Shown piece by piece: positions 35,501-47,614 of a stretch of DNA of 64,000 nucleotides. The notes below the pieces were generated by a model that was not told the origin of the DNA, did not search any database, and saw nothing but the letters and a program-made list of their open reading frames with translations. How positions within the stretch are numbered: the first letter of the stretch is position 1; every line of letters begins with the position of its first letter. Location of the stretch: assembly GCF_910592395.1 (NCBI RefSeq), contig NC_088319.1, positions 14,694,001 to 14,758,000 of the forward strand, given 5' to 3'. The DNA is from Lineus longissimus. Its lineage: Eukaryota > Nemertea > Pilidiophora > Heteronemertea > Lineidae. The position numbers were made by a program, and so were the translations under genes.

Positions 35501-36781
35501 CCTTTTTCATCTGCGCATATTGATTTTTCTTGAAGTCGCCCAAAAGTTGACTTCCGTATCCGTTCGAGTTAGAATTTGAACTTGAGCTTGCTTGATCCCC
35601 TTTCCCCTTCACAGCACAAGAAACGATATGCTCGTGCAACTTATCAATGAGGTCAAAGTTTGAATTGCACTTCGTACACTTGAAACTAGATGGGTACACC
35701 TTTTCCACGTCGCTTGGCGTGTCATTCAGCATACCATGAAATGTTGGCGGAACAAATATGGGCGGATACGAGTCCTTGTTGACTTCTATATGAGTGCAGT
35801 TGACATTTGGGTGAACTTCCCAACGATGGTCGTCAAAATCCATGAAGAATTCAAACTCCCTCTTACAGACCATGCATATGTACTTCTTGTCTTCATTGTC
35901 ATCTGCATAGAAGTTCTTGAAGCCATTTTTACGGCGGCGTTGATTGCATTCAGCGGTGCACGGCCACTGCACACCAGAATATGGCGGTGCTGCAAATGCA
36001 TGTTCAGGTCTAACATTATGTGGCCGACTCTGGTCATTTGCAGCAGGCTTCACAGAGGTTAACTTCAACTTTGGCGGAAATTCTGGATTTACATTGTACT
36101 TTACCCAGAATTCACTCTCAGGGAGCTTCGTATCACAACTATTCAAACCAATAGCACCATCTTTGACTCTGAAGTGCACTGAGGGATTTCCCAAACTTTC
36201 AATTTTCCCATCAACGTGCATGTTCAAATTATCTGATATATTCTTCGCAACATTTGCATAGAAAAATGGAGAATCATCCAAAAAAAGAGATCGTTTGGGT
36301 GTCGGTATAACCAACTCAACACGCGGCGCCTTTTCAGGCACCAGTGGTGTACGGCCGCTCTGATGAGCCAATCGGCGATGGCGACACATAATCCTATACT
36401 CCTTAAAGCGTTTCTTACACACAGTACAAGCATATTTGTAACCTTGCGCACGATTGGATAACTTCATCGACTGATTTTTATCCAGATCTGTTGGAGTTTT
36501 CGGACAGTTCTTCAACATTGTCGCTTTATTTGATTCTAACGACTGGTCGTGTGTTATTCGTAAATGCGTCTCTAATTTCGTCTCACTTTCGAAATGCTTT
36601 GAGCAGAATGCGCATGCGTTTCGTTGGCGTCCGTGCATGACTCGGATGTGTTTCATTAGGTATCCCCGATGCAGGAAGAATGCTGGGCAAAGTTTGCATT
36701 GGAAAATCGGGTCTCCTTGTTGGCCTCCTTCGGGAACGCCCCTTATCGATACTGTGCTGTGCTTGCTGGCACTTGAAGTAA
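32544..36781 (-). CDS. PRDM2: PRDM2-like exon 6: zinc fingers, basic GPKKGWKL repeats, C-terminus
   Basis: This 4,238-nt last exon encodes residues about 1105-2516. C2H2-type fingers include FQCKLCPAFF, NACAFCSKHF, YACTVCKKRF, YICMVCKREF, FKCTKCNSNF, HMCGGCRKRF and LKCKYCAKVF. Several have extended or atypical second halves, for example HIVSCA and HLMDIC, where the last ligand is Cys; PRDM2 shows the same in its HILACA finger. Between residues about 1950 and 2270 are five copies of GPKKGWKL in basic surroundings, then AT-hook-like RGRK cores (GRGRKSH, KRGRKPA, TRGRKRA). The end is Ser/Thr-rich. The acceptor is TATTTTCAG at 36782. This region probably binds DNA, but that is inferred from composition and motif shape. 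Confidence 0.9.
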
Positions 36782-39700
36782 CTGAAAATAGAATTGATAT
36801 GTTTGAAATAGTTTGAAAATCACAAAATAACATATATTTTCAGGAAAATCCGCATTTAGAAGAGCTGCATTTAGCATGTTAAGAAGAAGCCTAGAGTGAC
36901 AAAATATACAACTGCAAAGTGTTGTTCTTTTTTTACTACAATGACTACCAGAATGTACTATATCAAGTATGGAAAGAAGAATGTTTAACAAGCTACATGT
37001 ATTGGTAAGAAAGACTAGCACTTAGTCCTAATTTTGAATATAGGGGGCTTCTAATTCATTAACCAACTTACTTTGGTGAGAACTTCGATGGCGAATTAGG
37101 TTGTGCTTGTGTGAGAACTTCATGAAACACTTGTCGCACGTAAACATCCGTCCTTCCTTCTTCGACGGGTGATTGAGGTAGTGAGTTGTTAATAGGGGGA
37201 GCTCATCAAACGTAGCACCACAGGCGTTGCATCGGAACAATCCCGGCCATTTCTTCGGCGTCGACTGCAAGATCACTAAATTGTCGTTCGACTTTACTGC
37301 ACAGTCTGTATCCTCAGAAGCGCGACTTAAGATTATAACACTCTCCTTTTTCTCACCAGGTGGAGATTTGTCACCCGGGGCAGACTTTTGTTCATTTACA
37401 GAGGCGTTTGATAGATTTGGAAGTTTGTTTACAATTTCACTTTCAAGGTTCATGGCATCCTTGTCAGATTCGAGTTTCAATTGCTGGCTATTTTCTGTTT
37501 TGGTGTCAGAACTTTGTTGAGAGGGTTCATTTTCATACCCAGCAGATCGGATCATGTCGCAGATTTTCTTACTTTCAGTCAGCGTTTGTTCAGTCGGTTT
37601 CTTAATATTCACGCAGCAGTTGATGAGATCGGCATCGGAGACATACTTATGATTGACATGGTTGCGTATAAAATGTCGCTTCAGACTAAAGGCATGGCGA
37701 TAAGAACCAGAGCATACGTCGCATCTGTAAATCTGGCGGCCATTTTCGATGCAATGATGATGCGATTGTATCTCAAACTGGTAATATTGTCCATCAGGCT
37801 TCTGCAGTGATTCAGGCTTGGCAGTGTCTTTAGTAGAACTCGATATGGCAGTTCCTACAAATTTTTTCACAACAGGCTCAGGCTTTGGCAACACCTTTGG
37901 CGAAGAAGACACAAACTGAGTAACACCACGTCCGACTGGCGTATACCGCCCATAGCTACAACGACTATTTTTGAAAAGGTTCTGCTCCACCAACTCTGGA
38001 GTTAAATTATGGAACACGATTCCAGGTTTTGTCCCTGTCAAGCCGAGCTTAGTTGGTGACAATGGGCTTGGAGATATTGACCCCTGGGGTGACTGGACAG
38101 GTTTGTGCGGAACATCTGCCGTTATTTTCCGACCAGCAAACGCTGCACGTAGAATACTCGAATCGCATTTTTCCTCTCCTGTGGATACTTTCAATGCATT
38201 AGTCATAGATTCTAACTGTCCTAGAGCGTACGGTTTGCGTTTCTTCTCACCTCCCTCTACAGAAGATTCAGATTTCATTGACAAGTTAAGTGGACAATCG
38301 GACTGTACGTCCTGAACTTCTAAGAGGCACCTATCATTGTTCACCAGCCTGTGGTCAATATCATTGCTGCCATTTTCTGATGTTTTCTTCAAATCAGTCA
38401 CCAAGTCATTAGGTTCTGTATCTTTGTCAGGGGTTCTATCCATTTGCGACGGAACCGTTGGAATATTCTCAACAATTTCTGCTTCCTTCGCATAATTGGC
38501 TGAATTCTCCTCAATCTTCTCAGTACTATCAACAACAGAACACGAGTCAGCATTTTTTCCACTTTCGTCAGCATCCACACCACTATCACAATCCATCACA
38601 TCACTTTTGAGGACATCATCAGGACATATAGACAGGTCCATGACAAGCTCTGTTGACCCATCACCAGCCATTTCATTCTCGATTTTATCCCCGTTCATTT
38701 CTGTAGCATTACAAGTCACATCCATAGGAATCCCCTCCCTGTGCTTTTCCTCCAAAGTCACATCCTTCCCATTCTTGTCTACATCAACATCTGAAGACGT
38801 AGACAATGTCACATCCTTTTTGTCACCAATGTTCTTAGCTACAATCTCAGCGACATTCTTGTCTTCATCAGAATCTGGAGACAACGTCGCATCCTCTTTG
38901 TCACCAATGTTCTTTGCTACATTATCGGCTACATTATTGTCTTCATGAGCAGCTGGAGACGAAGAGAAAGTCACATCCTCTTTGTCACTAATGTTCTTTG
39001 CTACATTATCGGCTACATTATTGTCTTCATGAGCAGCTGGAGACGAAGACAAAGTCACATCCTCTTGGTCACTAGTGTCCTTAGCTACACTCTCAGATAC
39101 ATCAGAACAATCTGCAGGTTCCTTATCATTAACATTGTCCGAGTCTTTCCAATTTTCACAGGCATCGCTATGTTTGTCCCCAGTTTCCAACATTCTGCTC
39201 TCTTCGCCATTAACACATTTGTCCCCATTTTCGTCTGTCGCCACCGCCTCACTTCTCAACGAACTGACTTCAGCTCTCTCAGAACAGACCTCGGTTTTCT
39301 CAGAACTGTCCCCATTAACTTTATCAGCAATGTCCACAGAATTACTTTCTCTTAGTTTGGACTTTTTCTTGGGACCTCTTTTATTCCTTATTACAACTTT
39401 TTCAGGACATTTCACAAACTCGGACACATTTTCATCAAAATCTCTGCTGACTTCGCCAACATTTTCAGATTTCTGCAGCTCAATGGATTCCATTTTTTCG
39501 GATTCCTCAGCAACACCCTCACTTCTGTCCGTCACTTTTTCATTGGTCAGCTTCAACTTTTTCTTGGGGACCCTTTTCTTTCCTATCACAACCTTTTCAG
39601 AACTCTTAGACTCATTTTCAGCAGAATTTAAACCTGCCTCACCGCTAACTTTACCATTCTTCTTTGACGCCTTATCCAATGAACTTTCAGTCAGTTCATT

Positions 39701-41244
39701 CAGATTATCCACTTGTTCATTATTAGAATCAGATTTGTGTCCCTCACATGAATCTGATTTCTCCGATTCATTGTTTTCTTCTGATTCAGCATATTCCTTT
39801 TGTTTCGTCTTCTTTTTCGTCTTTTTAGCATCTTTTTCTACGCCATCCTCAGAGGTTTCTTCCACCATTTTGGTCTTTCCTTTACCCTTCGCTGCCTTAC
39901 TTGGACTTGATGGCACCTCCTCAACTGCTTCCATTTTCTCTGCAAAACAACAAGAAAATATATTAATCAAGCAATATTCATCAACAGAACAAATGCTGCA
40001 CACATTGCTTACCACATGTATATTCTTAAAGTAATGTTAACTCACTCACCTCATATTAACAGTCAAGAACTTATTTGCGACTTTTGCAAAGGAGGTGGGC
40101 GTCAAAGAATCTCTCGATTTTAATTCGTAGTCTTTGAAAGATGATCTTACGAACTCATACAGAGAGAATCCTCCAATGTGAGGTGGTTTCAATCACACCT
40201 ATTTGTTTGAACATCTTACAAATGACGCAGCCTCAGACTGGTCACATATTGGATAACTCAAATCTGTGTTACGTACTTTTCAGATTTTTCTTGTTGCCCC
40301 TCTTCTTCAAGCTCTCATTGTATTCTGTCATGTCATACCAGGTCAGGAGTTCTTCACCTGGCTCAATATCCTGAAATGAAAGAGATTCAGAATCAAGAAA
40401 TGAACCAATATGGTAAACCACGAAAATGTTCTGCACCTATCATTTCTGAAAAAAAAAATTGTGATTTTTTTCTTTGGTAGATGATGACGACAAGGACGAT
40501 TATGATTATGATGAGACTAAGCAACACATAAGAGAACCACTTACATTAATAGCAGCATAATACACATCACAGCCCTCTTGTTTTGACACAATATTCTGCT
40601 CCTCAAAGTATCTCGCACATCGTACAAATCTCATCCAGTTGGCCTTTGTCTCGTCAGATGCATCAATGTAGTAGAGCAGCTTGCCAGTCTCTTGGTCCAA
40701 GACCTAAAATAATGAAGACAAGAGTTTGTTGAAAGATGAAGTTACAGTACAAGGAATTCTAAAACGACCACTGCTTTACGGGGTATAATGTGCTTGCGCC
40801 TGCTGTGCCTTGTTTTGATGGCAGCGGTTATGGTTAGGCAACAATAACTGCTATTGCATGTCTTTCAATCAATACAGCTACATACCTCCCAAGCATACTG
40901 TGGATTTAACGTCTGCTTTGAGTTATAGACCTTCGTTCCTTCAAACGGTCCAAACTTGTCTCCCTTTGGAATGCGGCTGGAACACCAAATTCCTGAAATT
41001 GTACGAGTGGCAAATGATGTCGACATGAGACATTAAGAGAAGTATTCAGTGCGGATGGTAATGTACATTCATGTTTGATGCAAAGGATGATCAATCAATT
41101 ATTACAGCCTTCTATTGAATAGATTCAAAAGATCATTTATGCTTTCGAGAATGGCTTACCTAATTCCCCCTCCTTTATCGCCGATTCCCTAAACTCAAGG
41201 CCCTTGGGGGTTGTGAGATTTGGAAGGATGTCGTTGGCCTCCAT
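32544..41244 (-). CDS. PRDM2: PRDM2 (RIZ)-like PR/SET-domain zinc-finger protein, complete, 6 exons
   Basis: Joining 41160-41244, 40886-40992, 40545-40703, 40277-40370, 37072-39939 and 32544-36781 gives 2,516 codons and a TAG. All introns are GT-AG with matching phases. The ATG has an in-frame TAA nine bases upstream, so the start is firm. Residues about 15-135 form a PR/SET domain (KGDKFGPFEG, NWMRFVRCARYFEEQN, PGEELLTWYD). About ten C2H2 fingers follow. Three features point to PRDM2 within the PRDM family: a NISDNLNMHVDGKI block matching NISENLNYYIDGKI of vertebrate PRDM2, a finger ending in HPNVNCTH (HPDKVCTH in PRDM2), and a PLNLS motif like the CtBP-type PxDLS. PRDM2 is a nuclear H3K9 methyltransferase and tumour suppressor in mammals; that activity is not shown here. 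At 2,516 residues it is longer than human PRDM2 (about 1,700). Confidence 0.87.
37072..39939 (-). CDS. PRDM2: PRDM2-like exon 5: acidic repeat region, PLNLS motif, three zinc fingers
   Basis: This 2,868-nt exon encodes residues about 149-1104. The first 500 residues are low-complexity, rich in Lys, Glu, Asp and Ser. They contain two EKVVIxxKRxPKKKxKL copies and an array of about four 28-residue repeats with the core VAKNI(S/G)DKEDVTL (38.8-39.1 kb). CPLNLSMKS follows as a likely CtBP-docking motif. Fingers near residues 886 (YRCDVCSGSYRHAFSLKRH), 1050 (FRCNACGATF) and 1079 (FTCDKCFMKFSHKHNLIRH) close the exon. The donor is GTAAGT at 37071, phase 1. A long plus-strand open frame at 39075-40034 is an antisense shadow of the biased composition. 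Confidence 0.9.
40277..41244 (-). CDS. PRDM2: PRDM2-like exons 1-4: PR/SET domain
   Basis: Exons of 85, 107, 159 and 94 nt encode residues 1-148. The first begins MEANDILPNLTTPKG, the second carries the SET-type GIWCSSRIPKGDKFGPF turn, the third the core YYIDASDETKANWMRFV and EEQN, and the fourth DIEPGEELLTWYD plus a lysine-rich tail. PR domains lack the full canonical SET NHxC motif; here the corresponding position reads RCARYFEEQN, as is normal for PRDM proteins. Donors are GTAAGC, GTATGT, GTAAGT and GTACGT. Confidence 0.9.
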
Positions 41245-41298
41245 CTTTGTTTATTTTTAGTATCACAGAATCATCTTGACATCAGGCTTGATCAGTAC
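41245..41298 (-). other. 5' UTR part of the PRDM2-like ATG exon
   Basis: On the minus strand an acceptor (TGTAACTTCAG) lies just upstream of 41298, and 54 nt of untranslated sequence with an in-frame TAA precede the ATG. At least one upstream non-coding exon, and the promoter, should lie at higher coordinates; I could not locate them. Confidence 0.55.
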
Positions 41299-44149
41299 CT
41301 GAAGTTACAAAGGAACAGACACTTTACAATACTTGGCAATATAAGGTCATTGGTTGATCTGGAATGAACTGGAGAATATCAACACAGTGATCTGATGAAG
41401 AGATGGCTATTCTTTTTTTCACTTCTTGGCACAAGTTGGTAAAAATAGGTCCGGACTGAGAAGAAAGTGGGGCGGGGGCACTATCTATTCAAGTGTTGCG
41501 AATCGTTCACCTAGAATATAGTCATTTTATCAGAATTTATGTCCAAAAGGATAAAACCTGAGCTAAAAATTACTGACAGAACAAGAACTGAAGACATTCA
41601 GAGAGACATTATATGGAGTAGTTCTACCCATCATCTACATGATTAGGTCAACGATTTTTCAGTTACATGTAGAGTTGGATAGACTTCACAGTTAGATCTG
41701 TTACACAAGTTTTAAATCGTTATTAAACTGTTATTACTGCAAAGGAATAAATCACAATTTATCATCATGAATTTTAGCGGAGACTGCCATGACTAGGATC
41801 AAATTGAGGGCAATTAAGACTCGGTCAAGGTTGTTCCATCATCAGCAGATCAATCGCTTATACAAGATAGTGTGCATTGCCTCAGCACCAAACATGACCT
41901 GGCAATTCACTCTGTTGCCTACTTTTTAGAGATGGGAATAATTCACCTGGAATGGGATTATCAATCTGCTTTGCATTGAGCATCATCTCGTTCGGAATTA
42001 GTGCAATTTGAAATGACAATGAATGATTTTAGAAGGACTGCGTCCCTAGATCTTATCTCCATGGAGAGAGACCATTACGAACGAATATCTACACAAAAAC
42101 AAAGAATAGTAACAATAACACTCACAACATACTGAAAATCTCCAGCAACACAAGCATCCACAACAAATTAATATCATAAGGTTGAGAGACCTTGAATCAC
42201 GTTGTTATGTCGAAGATGCTTAGTCAGAATCTCAAACGGCGGCTTCCTGCCAACATATGACACCACTGAGTAGGCATGCTTGACTACCGTATATACCAAC
42301 ATGTAATTATCAGCAGACTGCCAGGGTTGCTTGGTTGTTGGAGGATGTTTACATCACATCAAGAAGTGATGTGTTTGTGAAGCCCTTTTTCATACGTCTC
42401 TTTGTGATTACACAAATGTTATAGGTGAAAAAAGATACAAAATTTACTTGGAACACACTGACTTTTCCACAATATCTTAAGCACCCCACCCCACAAACCA
42501 TGCCACAATTATCGAAGGTGTCGGGGTCCCTGGGACAAGGTTACAAATGCAACTTGATAAATTCAAATATTTCTAATACCTTATACGACTTTGCAATCTC
42601 ACATCAAAATAACAAACATAACACATCACAGAACATGTTGAATTCGGTCAACTGATTCAATGGAGAAGTTGTCTCATTGTCACACAGTTGATATCCTAGA
42701 TATAGGCCGCCAAGGTAGGCCTGACCATGTGATTGTATCTATTAGAACATGCACTACTTGAGTTATCTTCGTATCAATTGTTAAAGATTTATTGATGAGA
42801 ACTATACACTGTAGGCTCTAAGTAAGACAAAGATGAAGTCATTAGGGCGGTTTAAATGCTCAGCTAGCAAACTGCAGGTTGGATTCGTGTCGTGAAGTAC
42901 CTGCCATTACCACTGGCAACAAGTGATTTTTGTCGCATGCAATGATGATTGCAGGTGGGAACAGCGACTTAAACCGCTTGTTTGCAGGCCACTTACGTGC
43001 TGCAATCCTAAAGCCAATACAGGCTTGCGTGCCTGTCTGCCTACAATCCCATGATACCATCACCAGAACACAAATAGTTACCCATCTATCTATCCAGCAT
43101 AATCTCTCCCTTATTTACAATGAGCGATGGAAGCGGTGTCCTAAATAGATATTTACAACACCGAAAATGTCACCGCACAGTAAATTCCAATAAATTTTCC
43201 TGAATAAAAAACGCAATGATGATAACCTACAGAAATACGAAAACAGAAAGCGAGTTTCAGCTAGACTTGCACTGCAGGCAAGGTGATCGATGTCTACTCA
43301 TTATTGATATTGCACAATGGAAAAAGCTAATGTAGCAATGTCCTACACTAACAGATAGAGAATGTCATCCCAAAGCATATTCTGATAAACCAAGACAATG
43401 ATGGCAATGCGACGTTCACATCAGCATACACTCCAATGATACATTGATTGTCCCACAAGAACACTAACAGAACTAGAAACGGAGTCCCAACGAATGCACA
43501 ATTAGGTGGGATATTGATGGTGCCGTCGTGCAATGCAGTGTAAAAGACAATACCCGGATAGAAAACGTCACCGCACAGCAAATTTCAATCATCTTCTGAG
43601 ATGAATACATATATGAACGGCTTCTAACAAAATGATTTTATCTGCAAGAATACCAAAACACAGCGCAGGTTCGCTGTGATCCCAGAAAGCTACAACAACA
43701 TATGGCAATCAGCCTGGAGTAGCATTCGCTAGTCACCCACGAAGTATTGATATTTACAACGAAAGGACAAACTACCGCTATGTGAGAGCTTGTATCAAAA
43801 CCAATTACTCAAGCATTTCCAATACATAGGACTTGTCCTTCCAGTGAAGCTCAACTGGAAGGCTGTAGCTATTCTAAGACGAATATTAAGTAGGCCACAT
43901 AGACAATTTTGATGGGAACTGATTTTAATATGTACCCACATCTGCATCTGCATCAGTGGTCTGGGATGACTTGACCCAATGCATGTAAATTGGGTGAACA
44001 AAGATGTAGTGACATCATCACTTTGCTTGCTGATGCTAACTATGCACAGCTTGACACAAAACCCTCCACGAAGTGCCTCGGGTTACGGTATACACCAGCG
44101 GTGATGATCAGACAACCAAGGGCCACCAGCTTGGTCTTAATTCCTTAAC

Positions 44150-44545
44150 CCAAGAAGAACAACCCAGACAGAGGGTTGCCATTTTAACTTTAATCTGTCA
44201 TGAAAGTAGCATGATGGAATGATCATGGCTGGGAATTGGAACAACATTCACAAAACCTAACAACATCATGCATCTGTTCTCTTCAGAGTTACAACTAGTA
44301 TATCACTATGATCCCAAGCCAAAGATTAATAGAGCCCATTTTTACTTCAGTTTGTCGTTAGAAAGCATGGGCCATGCATGATGGAATCATGCACTCTGAA
44401 CAACTGTGACTCTCATCCACGTTCATGACCAAGCATTTAACTATGCATCTGTTCTTTTGAGATCAGTTTTAATTCATCTATATGTTCACCAAAGTCAAAG
44501 ATTAACAGACCTGACATGGGTTTGCCATTTTTACTTCAGTTTGTC
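44150..44545. repeat. Diverged direct repeat, about 2.5 units of about 190 bp
   Basis: ATGCATCTGTTCT...CAAAGATTAA(T/C)AGA and TTTTTACTTCAGTTTGTC recur at about 44270-44360 and 44445-44545. A partial earlier copy (GTTGCCATTTTAACTTT with AGCATGATGGAATGATCATG) is near 44175. The order is preserved, so this is local duplication. Confidence 0.6.
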
Positions 44546-44557
44546 ACACAGTATCAT

Positions 44558-44964
44558 TATAGCCGCACTTACACCACCTGAAAATGGAAAACCAATCTTG
44601 GTTCGGGAACCAATGCCGCACCATCGAAAATCCACCAAGCGCTTACACCAGCACTGCAGCTAGTTATAAAATCCGGCTACAGATGGCGCGCAAACAATAA
44701 ATTGCATACGCAGAAAGCGCCATTTCGAAAGCGCCGCCTGGAGCCGAACCATCTAACTAGCTAATTGCCGATCCATTTGCGCGTACACCACGACAAAGCC
44801 GAGCTTTTAACAAGCCGGGCGAATTTGGACCATCAAGCTTGGTGGGACAAATTCGCTCGGCAATTTGTATCGGCAATGGATTGCCGAACCAATTTGTCGC
44901 GGCAATGTGGTGGTGTAAGTGCAATTGGTCCACCAATATTTCGTGGTGTAAGCGCAGCTACTAT
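44558..44964. mobile_element. Inverted-repeat element with five GC(A/G)CTTACACCA-like motifs
   Basis: The left end reads AGCCGCACTTACACCAC and the right end GTGGTGTAAGCGCAGCTAC, inverted copies with three mismatches. Inside, CGCTTACACCAGC (44640), GCGCGTACACCACG (44778) and GGTGGTGTAAGTGC (44910) repeat the same core in both orientations. GGCAATTTGT and GGCAATGGATTGCC make further small palindromes. There is no open frame. It is probably a non-autonomous DNA transposon. Confidence 0.6.
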
Positions 44965-45623
44965 GGAATCCCCAGACATGCCAGAGCAGTAATTCCAAAA
45001 TACATCATAAGTTATCTCCGATAGAATAATTCATGAATACACGATCACACAATACACCGTACAAGTCAAAACCTATCTCAAAGATAGTGTTATAACAAAT
45101 AACACAGGATTCAACACAACTAACTACTCTACTCACTTTTCAATAGCAACTTCTTATGATAAGTCAATCCTTCCATTTGCCAGTTAATTAGAACATCTAA
45201 ACAGAAATTCAGTAAATTCTCTCTATAAATCATACACAGGCTTATTCACGATCTCTGGAATTATATCAATATCCCAGTATATGGTGTATGTGTCGCACAG
45301 TGTGTCAGTGACCTCAGCCTGCATGCACACACTAACACTGCTGGCCCAGATAAGCAATCATGGAGTGCTTATAACATGGATAATGGTCTCGGTTAGCCCA
45401 GGTGCCTTTGTCGGGCAAAACCTTGACATATGTTACCCCTCATCATCATGGTGGTCATCATTACTACAGATGCAGGGATATTGAAACAAACGTGTCAAAT
45501 GTTCAATCCAATAATCTTTGCTCTTTGATATAATTTAATAATAATAATAATACTCTTGAATGTTTCTCCTGCAGGAGAAGTCATCTGATGGATGCATCTA
45601 TTAGTGGTTCAGGATCAGCTGTA

Positions 45624-45749
45624 ATTAGTGAGGTTTCGCAACCACCCGTTTAGGCCCTACGACGACGTTTATCTATTGTGTGAGTTTACCTGAACAATAG
45701 ATAAACGTCGTCGTAGGGCCTAACCGGGCGGTTGTGAAACCTCACTAAT
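45624..45749. mobile_element. Near-perfect 55-bp-arm hairpin (foldback element)
   Basis: Left arm 45624-45678 and right arm 45695-45749 are reverse complements at 52 of 55 positions, separated by a 16-nt loop. The outer ends are ATTAGTGAGGTTTC and GAAACCTCACTAAT; the inner ends are CGTTTATCTATTG and CAATAGATAAACG. No coding potential. The high arm identity suggests a recent snap-back MITE or active constraint on the hairpin. Confidence 0.9.
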
Positions 45750-46335
45750 GTCTCTGATGACGCCATACAAAGCCCTTGCAGTAACATTTCAACAGGTAGT
45801 CATTCTGGATAACATAATCATCATTGCTAGCTTTTACGTAGTTGCAGATATTATCATATTGCCCATTCAATCAATCGATAGCTGCTACTGCATTGAGGGA
45901 GTATCCACCCTGGGATGTCTTAGAGGCTATTGCTATAGTGTAATGTCTTTGACAAACTACTCATAAGTGATGCCTATAGCCGCTAGTGTATGGCTGTTGA
46001 CAGATTGTCTTTCATAATAAAAGGAAGGCATTATGTAATATCACAAATTGACTGCTTGCATCTTTAGATGTGATACACTTAACACACATGTTACTTCACA
46101 TCACAATTCCACTGATGGATGATATTTTCAAGCATCCACATCACGTAGAGAATTAGTCAACATATGCCAGTGAAATGTCACTGACAAAATCAAATTTTAA
46201 AGTGATCACTGAATGCTGTGATAGCTACAAACATTTCCCAGTGTGAATACCATACTCTCTCAATGTAGTAGGATCTATTGATTGATTGAATGGGCAATAG
46301 CATTGTATCAGCAACAATGACAGAGGATCACGTTT

Positions 46336-46505
46336 AAGGAGAGCTATAGCTCTCACTCCCCTTAGCTCTCCTAAAACTGTTTTGGGGAGAGCTATGAAGT
46401 GCTCTCCTCGATAATCTCTTTTACATGGCAACTCCCAATGAAAATGACCAAATAGCTCTCCTAAAAGCTCTCCTCAGCAAGATGAGGAGTGCAAGTAAGG
46501 AGCTC
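46336..46505. repeat. Patch of AGCTCTCC / GGAGAGCT repeats
   Basis: At least six copies of AGCTCTCC or its complement GGAGAGCT occur within 170 bp, including AGGAGAGCTATAGCTCTC, which is nearly palindromic. The irregular spacing resembles a decayed low-complexity or foldback sequence. Confidence 0.6.
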
Positions 46506-47614
46506 TACTGCTATTTTCAAATGTGACACACTGCAATGACGGCTCTAATGTGTACAACCTTGCAAAGATGATAATTAATCCAAGGAACCAAAACCTGAGT
46601 GGGAAATGTCGTACAGCTTTTTAACAGAGGACTACAGGCAGGAGAAGGGGAACAAAATTGGCCATCTTCAGGTGAACACTGGTAATATGCATAGTATAAA
46701 GGGCACTGGGACATGTTTGATCCAGCACTAAATATATTCCTCGTAAAAAGGGTGAATAGTTTCTTTAATACTGTGAGATGCTTCCGAAACACTTAGAATA
46801 AGGCCCAGTTTCAAATAGAGATCTGTCCTTTAATCTATACAGAACTAACTGAGTCAGCCTACGTGCAACCCATCTATAACCAGTTAGTTTTCCTTTCCCC
46901 AGCCCCATCTAATAAGAGGGAACAACAAGAAGGGCCCATTCTACTTTGAATTAAACTCATGATAATAACACAGCGCACTGCAGCATTAAAATCAGTCTAA
47001 GTGACCCTAAGGTCAATTATGATATTTCTTCATCTAACTCATTACCTACAAAAAGGACACCATTGAATCCTATCCAACAAAGGCAACCAAAATAGCATGA
47101 CAAACAAAACACAGAAACCCACTGATAGCATAGGAGGTCCCCATAAAAACTACCACTCGCATGATGCATGTGATACACAGATGAAACGACTCGCATTCCA
47201 AGTGAGTTGAGCACCCCACACCTGTCTGGAGTAGAGTGGCTCCATCACGTCACAAGTGCTGAAATGAAACTTGGGGCTCAGACAATTTCAGAGTACGTCA
47301 ATAGTTTCCCCCGACAATAGTTTCCCCGAGTAGTGATTGCAATAAAGATGAGAAGACATCATATAGCCATGAAGTGGCTGACAGGCTGACAGGTACTGCG
47401 TGGTATTGTAGACTGAAATGGAACATTAACTCTTTCCCTGCTTTTGACCACTGTGATTTTCACCAAGTATAGATAAGAGAAGAAGGAACAACTCAAACTA
47501 ACCTCATGTTGTTGTTTTTTAATTGCATGGCGCTATTATCAAGTTTTTTCATGAAAAGCTCTGAGAAAGCCCACAAACTATGAATACCAAGTTACAGCAA
47601 ATAAATATAAAACC

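Noticed and set aside
39075-40034. 319-codon plus-strand open frame rich in Ser, Leu and Phe
   Set aside because: It is fully antisense to the acidic/basic low-complexity part of PRDM2-like exon 5. Its composition is the mirror of GAA/AAG/GAT codons, and it has no recognisable domain.
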